From NCBI GenBank assembly GCA_009777685.1, contig WRLJ01000026.1, positions 1 to 12,281 on the forward strand: a stretch of 12,281 bases of DNA. The letters are read 5' to 3'. The DNA comes from Oscillospiraceae bacterium (lineage in GTDB: Bacteria; Bacillota; Clostridia; Oscillospirales; UBA929). Made by a program: the position numbers and the translations under genes. This document shows, one piece after another, positions 6,414-12,281 of the stretch (its first letter is position 1; every line of letters begins with the position of its first letter). The notes under the pieces were generated by a model. It saw nothing but the letters and a program-made list of their open reading frames with translations, was not told where the DNA came from and searched no databases.

Positions 6414-7492
6414 GGCTGTTTTACTCCGTCACAAGAGCGCCGGGGCTTCTGATCGCCAACCGCTTCCAGGCCGTTATCCTGACCGTGTGTTTTTCGGTCT
6501 GCTTTCTGCTCCCCTCCGTCATGCACCTGTATTACGAGGGGTCCGTGAAAATCATGGAAAGCCCGCTGACGAGCGATTACACCATATACATGACCGCCCT
6601 CGAAACAGACGGCCTGTTCATCCTGAAGGATTATGACAAGCTGAGGGAGCTGCTGCCCGAAGGCACGTCGGTTTTCGTCCGCGCGGGGCGGGGTATAAAC
6701 TCATTGGTTTATGGGACGATAAGCCGGCTGGCCACGGTTTATTGGATCCTCCCGCCGGACGGCACGGGATTGGTGTACTATCCGTTTCAGGAAGGGCAGA
6801 TCAGCGGAAGTCTGCCGGTATCTCCCGATGAGCTGCTGGTGGGCGACAGCGTCCTCCGCGGCGTCAGCGCGAAACGGCTCATCGGCTCAACGGTAAACAT
6901 CAACGGGAGAGAGTATACCATTTGCGGGATTTTGCGGGATTCCGAGGTGATCTACGGAAATATCCACTCGCTGGAAAACGCGGATAGGGTATTCCTGAGC
7001 TTTATGACCGGGGATGATTTGAGCAGACACTACAGGGAAGTGGAAGCGGCGTTCCGCGGGTATTATAACGCCGGGCCGCCCATGCTCGCGCAGACCATAC
7101 ACGATATAAGAGTTGAATACCTGGTGGCAGACACGCGGCGTCTGCTGCTTATCACGGTGTTTTCGCTGATCCTTTGCCTGCTCGGCTGCATTGGCATCGC
7201 CAACTCCGTGCTGTATGACTCCCGCGCGGCGATTGCCGTGAAGCTCTCGGTTGGAGCGCGGTACGGCGACATATTTCTTGAATTGTTTATGTATCTGAGT
7301 CTCATTTCACTGTCGGCGGCGCTGATTACCGCCTTGCTCTGCCTCCCCGCCCAATGGTATTTGCGCGTGAGCCTTGAGATCTCCGCTTCCTTCAGCGCGG
7401 GCACGGCATTGGCGCTCGGGCTTGTTTCCCTCGCCGTTTCGGCTGTGATGTCAATTATTTCCATATTCCAGATTGCGAGGAAGATGGCATGA
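6410..7492 (+). CDS. FtsX/MacB-type ABC permease, first of two
   Basis: 360 residues with the FtsX/MacB layout: one N-terminal helix (about 21-41), a long extracytoplasmic domain (about 42-242) and three C-terminal helices (about 243-265, 289-312, 331-354). The extracytoplasmic part has PVSPDELLVGDSV and the STVNINGREYTICGIL strand set (about 160-175), which recalls the MacB periplasmic core. Between helices 2 and 3, SRAAIAVKLSVGARYGDIF is the cytoplasmic loop expected to touch the ATPase (R-E-I-A-x-x-x-x-x-G-A in relatives). Proteins of this class do not form an import channel but transmit force or extrude lipids, lipoproteins or peptides. It overlaps both neighbours by ATGA, so it is tightly coupled. 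The exact substrate is unknown. Confidence 0.88.
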   Translation: MRLFYSVTRAPGLLIANRFQAVILTVCFSVCFLLPSVMHLYYEGSVKIMESPLTSDYTIYMTALETDGLFILKDYDKLRELLPEGTSVFVRAGRGINSLVYGTISRLATVYWILPPDGTGLVYYPFQEGQISGSLPVSPDELLVGDSVLRGVSAKRLIGSTVNINGREYTICGILRDSEVIYGNIHSLENADRVFLSFMTGDDLSRHYREVEAAFRGYYNAGPPMLAQTIHDIRVEYLVADTRRLLLITVFSLILCLLGCIGIANSVLYDSRAAIAVKLSVGARYGDIFLELFMYLSLISLSAALITALLCLPAQWYLRVSLEISASFSAGTALALGLVSLAVSAVMSIISIFQIARKMA

Positions 7493-8760
7493 GGTACTTT
7501 TGGAACACGGCAGTCAAGACCATCACGCGCGCCCTCCCCGTGTATCTGCCGCCGGCGTTGTTGATGGCGGCGGGGTTTGCCGTCGTGTATGTCCTGTTCA
7601 GCGGCGTATTTTCCTACCGGGATCACATCAAACAATCCATCGGAGCGGTGGATTTGTCCGACGTGGTCGTCACTGCGTCTTTCTCCGGTTCTGCCGACGG
7701 CGCCATGAATTCGCCGCGCATCAAGGGCCTGTACACCCCCGGGCCCGAGGCGATCCTGACGCCGGAGGACCTGGAGTATATAGGAGAAGCCTTTGCGGGC
7801 CGGATTCGGCTGCGGTATATCTTCGGTTTTGTTCAAGGTACGATTACGAACTATATTACGCCGGATTATCTTGATCTGATCGGCAATTTCGCGCCCGAAG
7901 GCGACGATTGGCTCCTGTGCGGCCGAGATGAGATTGAAAGCATCAGAGCGTTGCTGCTCCTGGCGCCTAACGACGAAATCGGGTTCGCCCGCTCCTTCCC
8001 GTTTGACTACGATGAGGAGCGCGGTGTTTTCACCCCGATAGGGGGCGGAAACGAGATCACGGTGTATGCCATCGAGGACGTTGATTTCAGCGGGGTCGAC
8101 CTGAGTCATTTGGACGGAAACGCTTACGACGACCGCTTTCCCGACCGGCCTTACAGACACATGGTTTTTATCCCGATAAAGCATTATTTTGATGTGTACC
8201 GACCGACCGACCGATGGTACAGACAGGACCGCCAAATGCAGGTAAGCGCGGCGGACCCGCAGGCGTTGTCCGATCTGTTCATCTACCTCAACACGGCGCA
8301 CCAGGGCGAAGTTCTGTATTCGGGAAAGAGCCATATCGCCGAGTATCTGCAAAAGATCAACGAGGAAATGCGGATGCTGGCGGTTATAGCGCCGGTCACC
8401 GTCCTGGTGTCGGTCATCATCCTCATCAACTTTATGGGATTGCAGATGCTCTCGGTCAAACGGCGCAAATACGCCCTTGCCGTGCAGATGGCCTGCGGCG
8501 CGCCGCGCGCTTCCGTACTTGGCGGGCTGCTTGCCGCCTCGGCAATAACCATGCTGGCTTCCGCCGTGCTTGCGCTTGGTCTCGGCTATGCGTATCTCGC
8601 GCGCTTCAAACCGATGCTGGCCGAGGCGGCGATGACGGCGCGGGCCGAGGCGGCTGCGATTCTGTTCGGCGCGGCCCTGCTGGCGGCCGTCCTGGCCAAT
8701 CTCCCCGCGCTGGTGCGCGCGGCGCGTATGTCCCCGGCGGAAATACTGACAGAACAGTAG
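7489..8760 (+). CDS. FtsX/MacB-type ABC permease, second of two
   Basis: 423 residues and the same topology as its partner. There is one N-terminal helix (about 21-40), a large extracytoplasmic domain (about 41-293) and three C-terminal helices (about 297-317, 346-368, 388-410). The loop after the second helix, VKRRKYALAVQMACGAPRASVL, is the ATPase-contact segment of this family. The end, ARMSPAEILTEQ, matches the usual RxxPAEALR-type tail. With the first permease it should form a heterodimer on the ATPase encoded next. The start ATG overlaps the previous stop (ATGA). A four-copy CCGA repeat lies within the extracytoplasmic domain coding region (8199-8214). Confidence 0.9.
   Translation: MRYFWNTAVKTITRALPVYLPPALLMAAGFAVVYVLFSGVFSYRDHIKQSIGAVDLSDVVVTASFSGSADGAMNSPRIKGLYTPGPEAILTPEDLEYIGEAFAGRIRLRYIFGFVQGTITNYITPDYLDLIGNFAPEGDDWLLCGRDEIESIRALLLLAPNDEIGFARSFPFDYDEERGVFTPIGGGNEITVYAIEDVDFSGVDLSHLDGNAYDDRFPDRPYRHMVFIPIKHYFDVYRPTDRWYRQDRQMQVSAADPQALSDLFIYLNTAHQGEVLYSGKSHIAEYLQKINEEMRMLAVIAPVTVLVSVIILINFMGLQMLSVKRRKYALAVQMACGAPRASVLGGLLAASAITMLASAVLALGLGYAYLARFKPMLAEAAMTARAEAAAILFGAALLAAVLANLPALVRAARMSPAEILTEQ
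8199..8214 (+). repeat. (CCGA)4 tetranucleotide repeat in the second permease gene
   Basis: Four perfect tandem copies of CCGA encode part of Tyr-Arg-Pro-Thr-Asp-Arg-Trp in the extracytoplasmic domain. Loss or gain of one unit would shift the frame. Four copies are few for strong slippage, so the role is uncertain. Confidence 0.8.
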
Positions 8761-8772
8761 GAGGGCTCGGAC

Positions 8773-9438
8773 ATGATAGAACTGAGCGGCATAACCAAGA
8801 TATACCGGAATAAAAATCTGGAGTTCCAGGCGCTCCGGGGCGTCTCCCTCACCATCGGAGAGGGAGAGTTCGTCACGGTCATGGGGCGCTCCGGCTGCGG
8901 CAAATCCACGTTGCTCACGGTCCTCGGCCTGATGAGCAGGTTCGACGACGGAGCGTATCTGCTGCGCGGCCAAGCGGTGAAGGATATGCCGAGCCGCGAG
9001 ATATGCCGGATGCGCAACCGGCATGTCGGTTTTGTGTTTCAATCCTATAACCTGATCAACGAATACTCGGCGCTTGAGAACATCGAAATGCCGTTGGGGT
9101 ATGCCGGCGTTGGCGGCGCCGCCAGACGCAGGCGCGCCAAGGAATTGCTGGAAACGGTAGGACTCAGCGACAAAGCGAGGAACACCCCGCTCCAGCTTTC
9201 CGGAGGCCAGCAGCAGCGGGTCGCCATAGCGCGCGCGCTGGCCAACAGGCCGAGCCTGCTTCTGGCCGATGAACCCACAGGCAACCTTGACACAGGCAGC
9301 GGACAGGAGATCATGAGCCTTTTCAAAACGCTGAATGAGCAAGGCGCCACCATCCTGCTTGTGACCCATGACCCGCTTGTCGCCTCATACGGCAACCGGA
9401 TACTGCACATGACCGACGGGCTTATCGAGGAGGAATAA
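8773..9438 (+). CDS. ABC transporter ATPase, LolD/MacB/FtsE-type
   Basis: 221 residues, the normal size for a stand-alone nucleotide-binding subunit of the LolD/MacB group. All core motifs are seen: Walker A GRSGCGKST (about 38-46), Q-loop Gln90 in FVFQSYNL, signature LSGGQQQRVAIARAL (about 142-156), Walker B LLLADEP (162-168) with the group's typical TGNLD after it, and the switch His199 in LVTHD. It should bind and hydrolyse ATP under the two FtsX-like permeases. AGGAGGG at 8759-8765 overlaps the end of the preceding stop codon and lies seven bases before the ATG, which fixes the start and suggests translational coupling. It is the last clear gene of the operon. Confidence 0.96.
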   Translation: MIELSGITKIYRNKNLEFQALRGVSLTIGEGEFVTVMGRSGCGKSTLLTVLGLMSRFDDGAYLLRGQAVKDMPSREICRMRNRHVGFVFQSYNLINEYSALENIEMPLGYAGVGGAARRRRAKELLETVGLSDKARNTPLQLSGGQQQRVAIARALANRPSLLLADEPTGNLDTGSGQEIMSLFKTLNEQGATILLVTHDPLVASYGNRILHMTDGLIEEE

Positions 9439-9444
9439 GGAGGG
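9437..9444 (+). promoter_or_regulatory. Orphan Shine-Dalgarno without a sustained reading frame
   Basis: AAGGAGGG immediately follows the ATPase stop. The only nearby start in register, GTG at 9450, opens just ten codons before TGA. This suggests that a fourth downstream gene once began here and was lost by mutation. Confidence 0.5.
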
Positions 9445-9469
9445 CCGCAGTGTACCCTGGCGGACGTTC

Positions 9470-9639
9470 GTGGGGCTGGTGATGAGGGTGGGCGTGATTG
9501 TTTTGGATTTGCCGATCGCTTATCAATGGCTGAATCCGCCAGAGAGAGCCGTCCTCAAGATGCTCTTTGAGGGATACACGGCGGAGGAAATTCAAGCCGG
9601 GCGGGTTCCCCCATTTTGCGCCCCAACTCCGCAGGCGGG
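9470..9639 (+). pseudogene. Possible broken HTH-regulator remnant between operons
   Basis: This 200-base region between the ATPase and the convergent acyltransferase holds no complete gene. One frame reads VLDLPIAYQW, then LNPPERAVLKMLFEGYTAEEI (first 20 bases of similarity near 9533-9590). This looks like the first helices of a LuxR-type or sigma-region-4 HTH (L-P-R-E-x-x-V-L-x-L-x-E-G-Y-T-x-x-E-I). It then loses the expected recognition helix and runs antisense into the acyltransferase end. Possible starts are GTG 9470, GTG 9479 and ATG 9482, none with a good ribosome site. The orphan Shine-Dalgarno upstream fits decay. It could equally be chance similarity. Confidence 0.3.
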
Positions 9640-10539
9640 TCAGAGCCTCTCCAGCAAAAACAGCGCCCCATACAGCACCGGCTGGTGCGCCAGATAGATG
9701 ATCAGCGTGCGCCGCCCGACCGACGGCAGGAACGGCATATTAAACCGATAAAACCACTCCGGCAGCCGCCCCTCCCGGATCGGCCCGCCCAGCATCGCGC
9801 CCAGCAGGAACAGCAGCCCCCACGGCACGATGGGAAACCAGTCCGCCGATGGGATATCCGGCCAGAACCCCGACGCCCCGGGCCGGTAGTACACACTCAA
9901 AAATACGGCGATCAGCGGAACGCCGGCGATGACGGTCATATCCCCCGGCGGCAGCTTCAGCCGCCGGGTCAGTTTTTCCAGGAGCCAATAGATCAGCATA
10001 CACGCGCCCAGCAAGTGCAGGATGCCGATGGTCACCGGCGTCCCGAGCAGGTCGTTGGGGCGTCTGTAGCTTTGCAAAACGGCCTTTCCGGCCGCGGCCT
10101 CGGGGTCCGGCTCCGCGGGCAGGTCCAGCCTGCCGAGGGCCGTCTGCGCCTTTTCGGAGAGCGGGAGCCGGCGCTCCAGGACCAGCCGCCCGACCTCCGC
10201 CTCCTCCACCGGCAGGCTGTATGCCGCTTTCAGCGCCAGCCAGGGCGCGGGCAGAATCGCGCAGCTGACCGCCGTCACCAGCGCCGCGCAGCCCAGCGTC
10301 ACCAGCGCGCGGCGCAGATTGCTGCGCGAAAAGCGGCTGGACACCCCCGCCAGCACGATAAACAGCCCCGCGAACAGCACGACCAGAGCGCCCATAAACG
10401 GGTTGTACAGCACGGTGTCCGGGATATACTCCCGCGCCGCAAGGTTATAGCCCGCGTGATAGGCCACCATCAGCAGGATGGACAGCCCCCGCAGGGCGTC
10501 CAGCAGCGGGATGCGTCCCTTTTCGGCGTTCCCGCTCAT
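9640..10539 (-). CDS. DUF1624/HGSNAT-like membrane acyltransferase with an unusual insert
   Basis: 299 residues, strongly hydrophobic with about seven membrane helices. The N terminus RIPLLDALRGLSILLMVAYH (residues 9-28) carries the Asp, the LRG and the His typical of the heparan-alpha-glucosaminide N-acetyltransferase-like (DUF1624) family. DWFPIVPW at about 233-240 and GRRTLIIYLAHQPVL at about 275-289 are the family's later signatures. These proteins probably acetylate sugars of the cell surface, but the bacterial substrates are mostly unknown. Residues about 101-168, polar and acidic, sit where relatives pass almost directly from one helix to the next (ending in GILHLLG). The ATG overlaps the ychF stop by four bases, so the two are translated together. 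Confidence 0.85.
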   Translation of the reverse strand: MSGNAEKGRIPLLDALRGLSILLMVAYHAGYNLAAREYIPDTVLYNPFMGALVVLFAGLFIVLAGVSSRFSRSNLRRALVTLGCAALVTAVSCAILPAPWLALKAAYSLPVEEAEVGRLVLERRLPLSEKAQTALGRLDLPAEPDPEAAAGKAVLQSYRRPNDLLGTPVTIGILHLLGACMLIYWLLEKLTRRLKLPPGDMTVIAGVPLIAVFLSVYYRPGASGFWPDIPSADWFPIVPWGLLFLLGAMLGGPIREGRLPEWFYRFNMPFLPSVGRRTLIIYLAHQPVLYGALFLLERL

Positions 10540-11639
10540 ACGTTGAACCGGAACAGGACGATTTCCCCGTCCTGAAGGATATAGTCCCTACCCTCGCTGC
10601 GCACAACGCCCTTTTCGCGAGCGGCGGTCATCACGGCCTTGCCGTCCTGACCGGGCATGGCGTCCGCCTCGCGCATGAACTCGTCATAGCCGATGACCTC
10701 GGCGCGGATGAAGCCGCGCTCAAAGTCCGTGTGTATCTTTCCCGCCGCCCGCGGGGCCTTCGTGCCGCGCCTGACGGTCCACGCGCGCACCTCCGGCGGG
10801 CGCGTCGTGAGGAAGCTGATCAGCCCCAGCAGGCCGTATCCCGCGCGGATCAGCCGGTCCAGCGCCGATTCGGCCAGGCCCAGCTCCGATAAAAACAACG
10901 CCTTTTCCTCCGCGTCCAGACCCGCGATCTCCTCCTCGAGCCGGGCGCAGATCGGGATCACCGCGCTGCCCTCCGCCCCGGCGTGCGCCTCCACGGCGGC
11001 CAGATGCGCGCCGCCGCCCGCGCTGAAGCCGTCCTCGCCGAGGTTGGCCGCGTACAGAACGGGCTTGGCGGACAGCAGCCAGAGGTCGTCCGGCAGGTCT
11101 TCCTCAAAGCCCCGCGCGGGCTTCCCTTCGTTGAGCCGGGCGATCAGCCTCTCCAGCGTCTCCGCCTCCGCGAGGTATTTCCGGTCGCCCTTGGCCAGCT
11201 TTTTGGCCTTTTCCAGACGCCGTTCCGCCGTTTCCAGGTCTGCCAGCGCCAGCTCCGTGACGACGATTCCGATGTCGCGCAGGGGATCGGCGCCGCCCTC
11301 GACGTGGATGATATGATCGTCGTCAAAGCACCGGACCACATGGATGATGGCGTCCGCTTCGCGGATATGGGCCAGAAAACGGTTGCCGAGGCCCTCTCCC
11401 TTCGACGCGCCGCGCACCAGTCCGGCGATATCCGCAAACTCCACGGCGGCGGGGATGACCTTTTTCGGCTTGAACAATGCCGCCAGAGCGTCTACGCGCG
11501 CGTCGGGGACCGTGACGGTCCCGATGTTCGGCTCGATGGTGCAGAACGGGTAGTTGGCCGCCTGCGCGCCCGCGTTCGTAATCGCGTTGAACAGCGTGGA
11601 CTTGCCCACGTTCGGAAGTCCGGTGATGCCGAGTTTCAT
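10536..11639 (-). CDS. ychF: YchF-family ATPase of the Obg/GTPase superfamily
   Basis: 367 residues, the normal full length. The P-loop is GLPNVGKST (7-15), switch II is DIAGLVRGASKGEGLGN (70-86), and the base-recognition motif is NLGE (199-202). The last is the N-x-x-E form that makes YchF bind ATP rather than GTP. The coiled-coil insertion (about 130-190) and the C-terminal TGS domain (ISFLTTRPPEVRAWTVRRGTKAP onward, about 274-364) are complete. It acts in the cytoplasm with ribosomes in stress and redox responses. The start ATG has the ribosome site AGAAGGGG (complement of 11650-11657). It is transcribed away from the ferredoxin gene, with 156 bases between them. Confidence 0.97.
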   Translation of the reverse strand: MKLGITGLPNVGKSTLFNAITNAGAQAANYPFCTIEPNIGTVTVPDARVDALAALFKPKKVIPAAVEFADIAGLVRGASKGEGLGNRFLAHIREADAIIHVVRCFDDDHIIHVEGGADPLRDIGIVVTELALADLETAERRLEKAKKLAKGDRKYLAEAETLERLIARLNEGKPARGFEEDLPDDLWLLSAKPVLYAANLGEDGFSAGGGAHLAAVEAHAGAEGSAVIPICARLEEEIAGLDAEEKALFLSELGLAESALDRLIRAGYGLLGLISFLTTRPPEVRAWTVRRGTKAPRAAGKIHTDFERGFIRAEVIGYDEFMREADAMPGQDGKAVMTAAREKGVVRSEGRDYILQDGEIVLFRFNV

Positions 11640-11735
11640 GCGGTTTCAGCCCCTTCTGGCGTGGTTTTTGCCCTTGTCCGCCCGTACATTTTCCGGCAAA
11701 ATCAATCCATGAGATCACAATTTGAAAAATCACTC

Positions 11736-11763
11736 TTGCATTCACGGCGCGATATGGTACAAT
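11736..11763 (+). promoter_or_regulatory. Promoter of the ferredoxin gene
   Basis: The -35 TTGCAT (11736-11741) and -10 TACAAT (11758-11763; 5 of 6 to consensus) are 16 bases apart. An extended TG element at 11755-11756 sits one base before the -10. The ferredoxin ATG is 33 bases downstream, with AAGGAGG at 11782-11788. No convincing minus-strand promoter for ychF was found in the same 156-base gap. Confidence 0.7.
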
Positions 11764-11795
11764 ATTTGCATCTATATAACTAAGGAGGAACACCC

Positions 11796-11966
11796 ATGGC
11801 TTATTCCATCAACGAAAACTGCGTCAGCTGCGGCGCGTGCGAGCCCGAGTGCCCCGTAGACTGCATTTCCGCCGCCGCGGACAAGTATGCCATTGACCCC
11901 AACACCTGCATCGACTGCGGCGCGTGCGCCGGAGTCTGCCCGACGGACGCAATCGCGGCGGGCTGA
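11796..11966 (+). CDS. 2[4Fe-4S] clostridial-type ferredoxin
   Basis: 56 residues, the classic size of small clostridial ferredoxins. Two cluster motifs are seen: Cys9, 12, 15 and 19 (CVSCGACEPECP), and Cys38, 41, 44 and 48 (CIDCGACAGVCP). These ligate two [4Fe-4S] clusters for low-potential electron transfer, for example to or from hydrogenase or pyruvate:ferredoxin oxidoreductase. An additional Cys23 (in PVDCI) stands where relatives usually have Ala. AAGGAGG seven bases before the ATG gives a strong ribosome site. It is monocistronic between its own promoter and terminator. Confidence 0.97.
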   Translation: MAYSINENCVSCGACEPECPVDCISAAADKYAIDPNTCIDCGACAGVCPTDAIAAG

Positions 11967-11983
11967 TTTATGAAAACCGGCGG

Positions 11984-12017
11984 CAGGGGCGGCGTCAAGG
12001 CCGCTCCTGTTTGTGTT
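11984..12017 (+). terminator. Intrinsic terminator of the ferredoxin gene, overlapping the end of rsmI
   Basis: The arms caggggcggc (11984-11993) and gccgctcctg (12000-12009) form a 10-pair stem with one G-T pair. The loop is six bases and a T-rich tail follows (TTTGTGTT). It begins 17 bases after the ferredoxin stop. The rsmI stop codon (complement of 11995-11997) lies in the loop, so the hairpin also ends the opposing transcript region. On the minus strand the T-tract is short and distant. Confidence 0.6.
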
Positions 12018-12281
12018 GGAGCAGTTCGTTATAGATATCGCGCCGTGAGACGCCGGTCGCGGCGGCGGCGGCGCGGGCCGCCTCCTTCAGGCTGGCGCCG
12101 TCCGCCCGGGCTTGGCTTGCAATCCGGATCGCCGCCTCCGGCACGGCGGCCTTCTCTGAGGGCATATCCTGTCTGCCGGGGACTGCCGTGCCCTCGAGGA
12201 TCAGCGTAAACTCGCCGCGCGGCGGGGTCCGGGTGAAGTGGTCTATCGCCCCGGCCAGCGTCAGGTCCAGGGCTTCCTCGT
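11995..12281 (-). CDS. rsmI: 16S rRNA (cytidine-1402-2'-O)-methyltransferase, C-terminal part (5' partial)
   Basis: The frame is open from the window's right edge to TGA at 11997-11995, giving the last 94 residues. HFTRTPPRGEFTLILEG is the characteristic RsmI strand, in which relatives read R-G-E-x-V-L-V-I-E-G. The end is the small helical domain SLKEAARAAAAATGVSRRDIYNELLQ, where relatives have SLKEA...GLSKKEVYK. RsmI adds a 2'-O-methyl group to C1402 of 16S rRNA using S-adenosylmethionine and so tunes decoding. The catalytic N-terminal domain lies outside the window. It is convergent with the ferredoxin gene, with 28 bases between their stops. A run of GCC codons encodes a five-Ala stretch. 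Confidence 0.9.
   Translation of the reverse strand, partial: EEALDLTLAGAIDHFTRTPPRGEFTLILEGTAVPGRQDMPSEKAAVPEAAIRIASQARADGASLKEAARAAAAATGVSRRDIYNELLQHKQERP

Noticed and set aside
7063..9369. Open frame of 768 codons on the minus strand across the two permeases and the ATPase
   Set aside because: It is antisense to three well-supported genes, has an Arg/His/Gln-rich composition without domain motifs, and such long shadows are expected in GC-rich DNA.
9616..10575. Open frame of 319 codons on the plus strand over the acyltransferase
   Set aside because: Rich in Gln, Arg and Pro with no recognisable fold; it is the complement of a gene with clear family signatures.
10983..11783. Open frame of 266 codons on the plus strand over ychF
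   Set aside because: It mirrors ychF, whose motifs are complete, and runs through the promoter region of the ferredoxin.
1..12281. CRISPR array, tRNA, rRNA, insertion sequence or phage genes
   Set aside because: No direct repeats with regular spacers, no clover-leaf or rRNA strings, and no transposase, integrase or phage motifs were found.

Overview
This window is GC-rich bacterial chromosomal DNA. It carries strong AGGAGG ribosome binding sites, tightly overlapping operons, a short clostridial-type 2[4Fe-4S] ferredoxin and a DUF4367-type anti-sigma-like protein. I infer a GC-rich member of the Clostridia, probably of the Oscillospiraceae/Ruminococcaceae kind. Species cannot be read from the sequence.

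Layout. (1) Positions 1-1787, plus strand: the end of a carbohydrate-type ABC importer operon with two inner-membrane permeases, the first cut by the window edge and the second with a degenerate ATPase-coupling motif. A small membrane-anchored protein follows that looks like only the C-terminal domain of an HlyD/RND adaptor. (2) 1848-3086, plus: a surface lipoprotein with a Pro/Thr/Ala-rich stalk and about eleven SDS22/internalin-like leucine-rich repeats. (3) 3181-5026, plus: a three-gene unit of an ECF sigma factor, a single-pass anti-sigma-like protein with an extracellular DUF4367-like domain, and a small secreted protein. A strong GC-rich hairpin follows. (4) 5217-9438, plus: a four-gene operon with its own good promoter, encoding an NHL/beta-propeller lipoprotein, two FtsX/MacB-type permeases and a LolD/MacB-type ATPase. 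The promoter is embedded in dyads, and simple-sequence tracts (G9, CCGA x4, C7T6) lie in the operon. (5) 9439-9639: an orphan ribosome binding site and what may be a broken HTH gene. (6) 9640-11639, minus: ychF, translationally coupled to a DUF1624/HGSNAT-like membrane acyltransferase. (7) 11796-11966, plus: a 56-residue ferredoxin with a clear promoter and terminator. (8) 11995-12281, minus: the 3' end of rsmI, a 16S rRNA methyltransferase.

How they may work together. The right-hand part (ychF, ferredoxin, rsmI) is housekeeping. The left and centre are a run of envelope functions: nutrient import, a surface LRR lipoprotein, a signal-responsive sigma/anti-sigma pair with a secreted product, and an exporter-like or mechanotransmission-like ABC complex with its own extracytoplasmic lipoprotein. 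The most attractive candidates for under-described biology are the sigma/DUF4367/secreted-protein unit and the beta-propeller lipoprotein/FtsX-like ABC operon. No function is proven by sequence alone for either.
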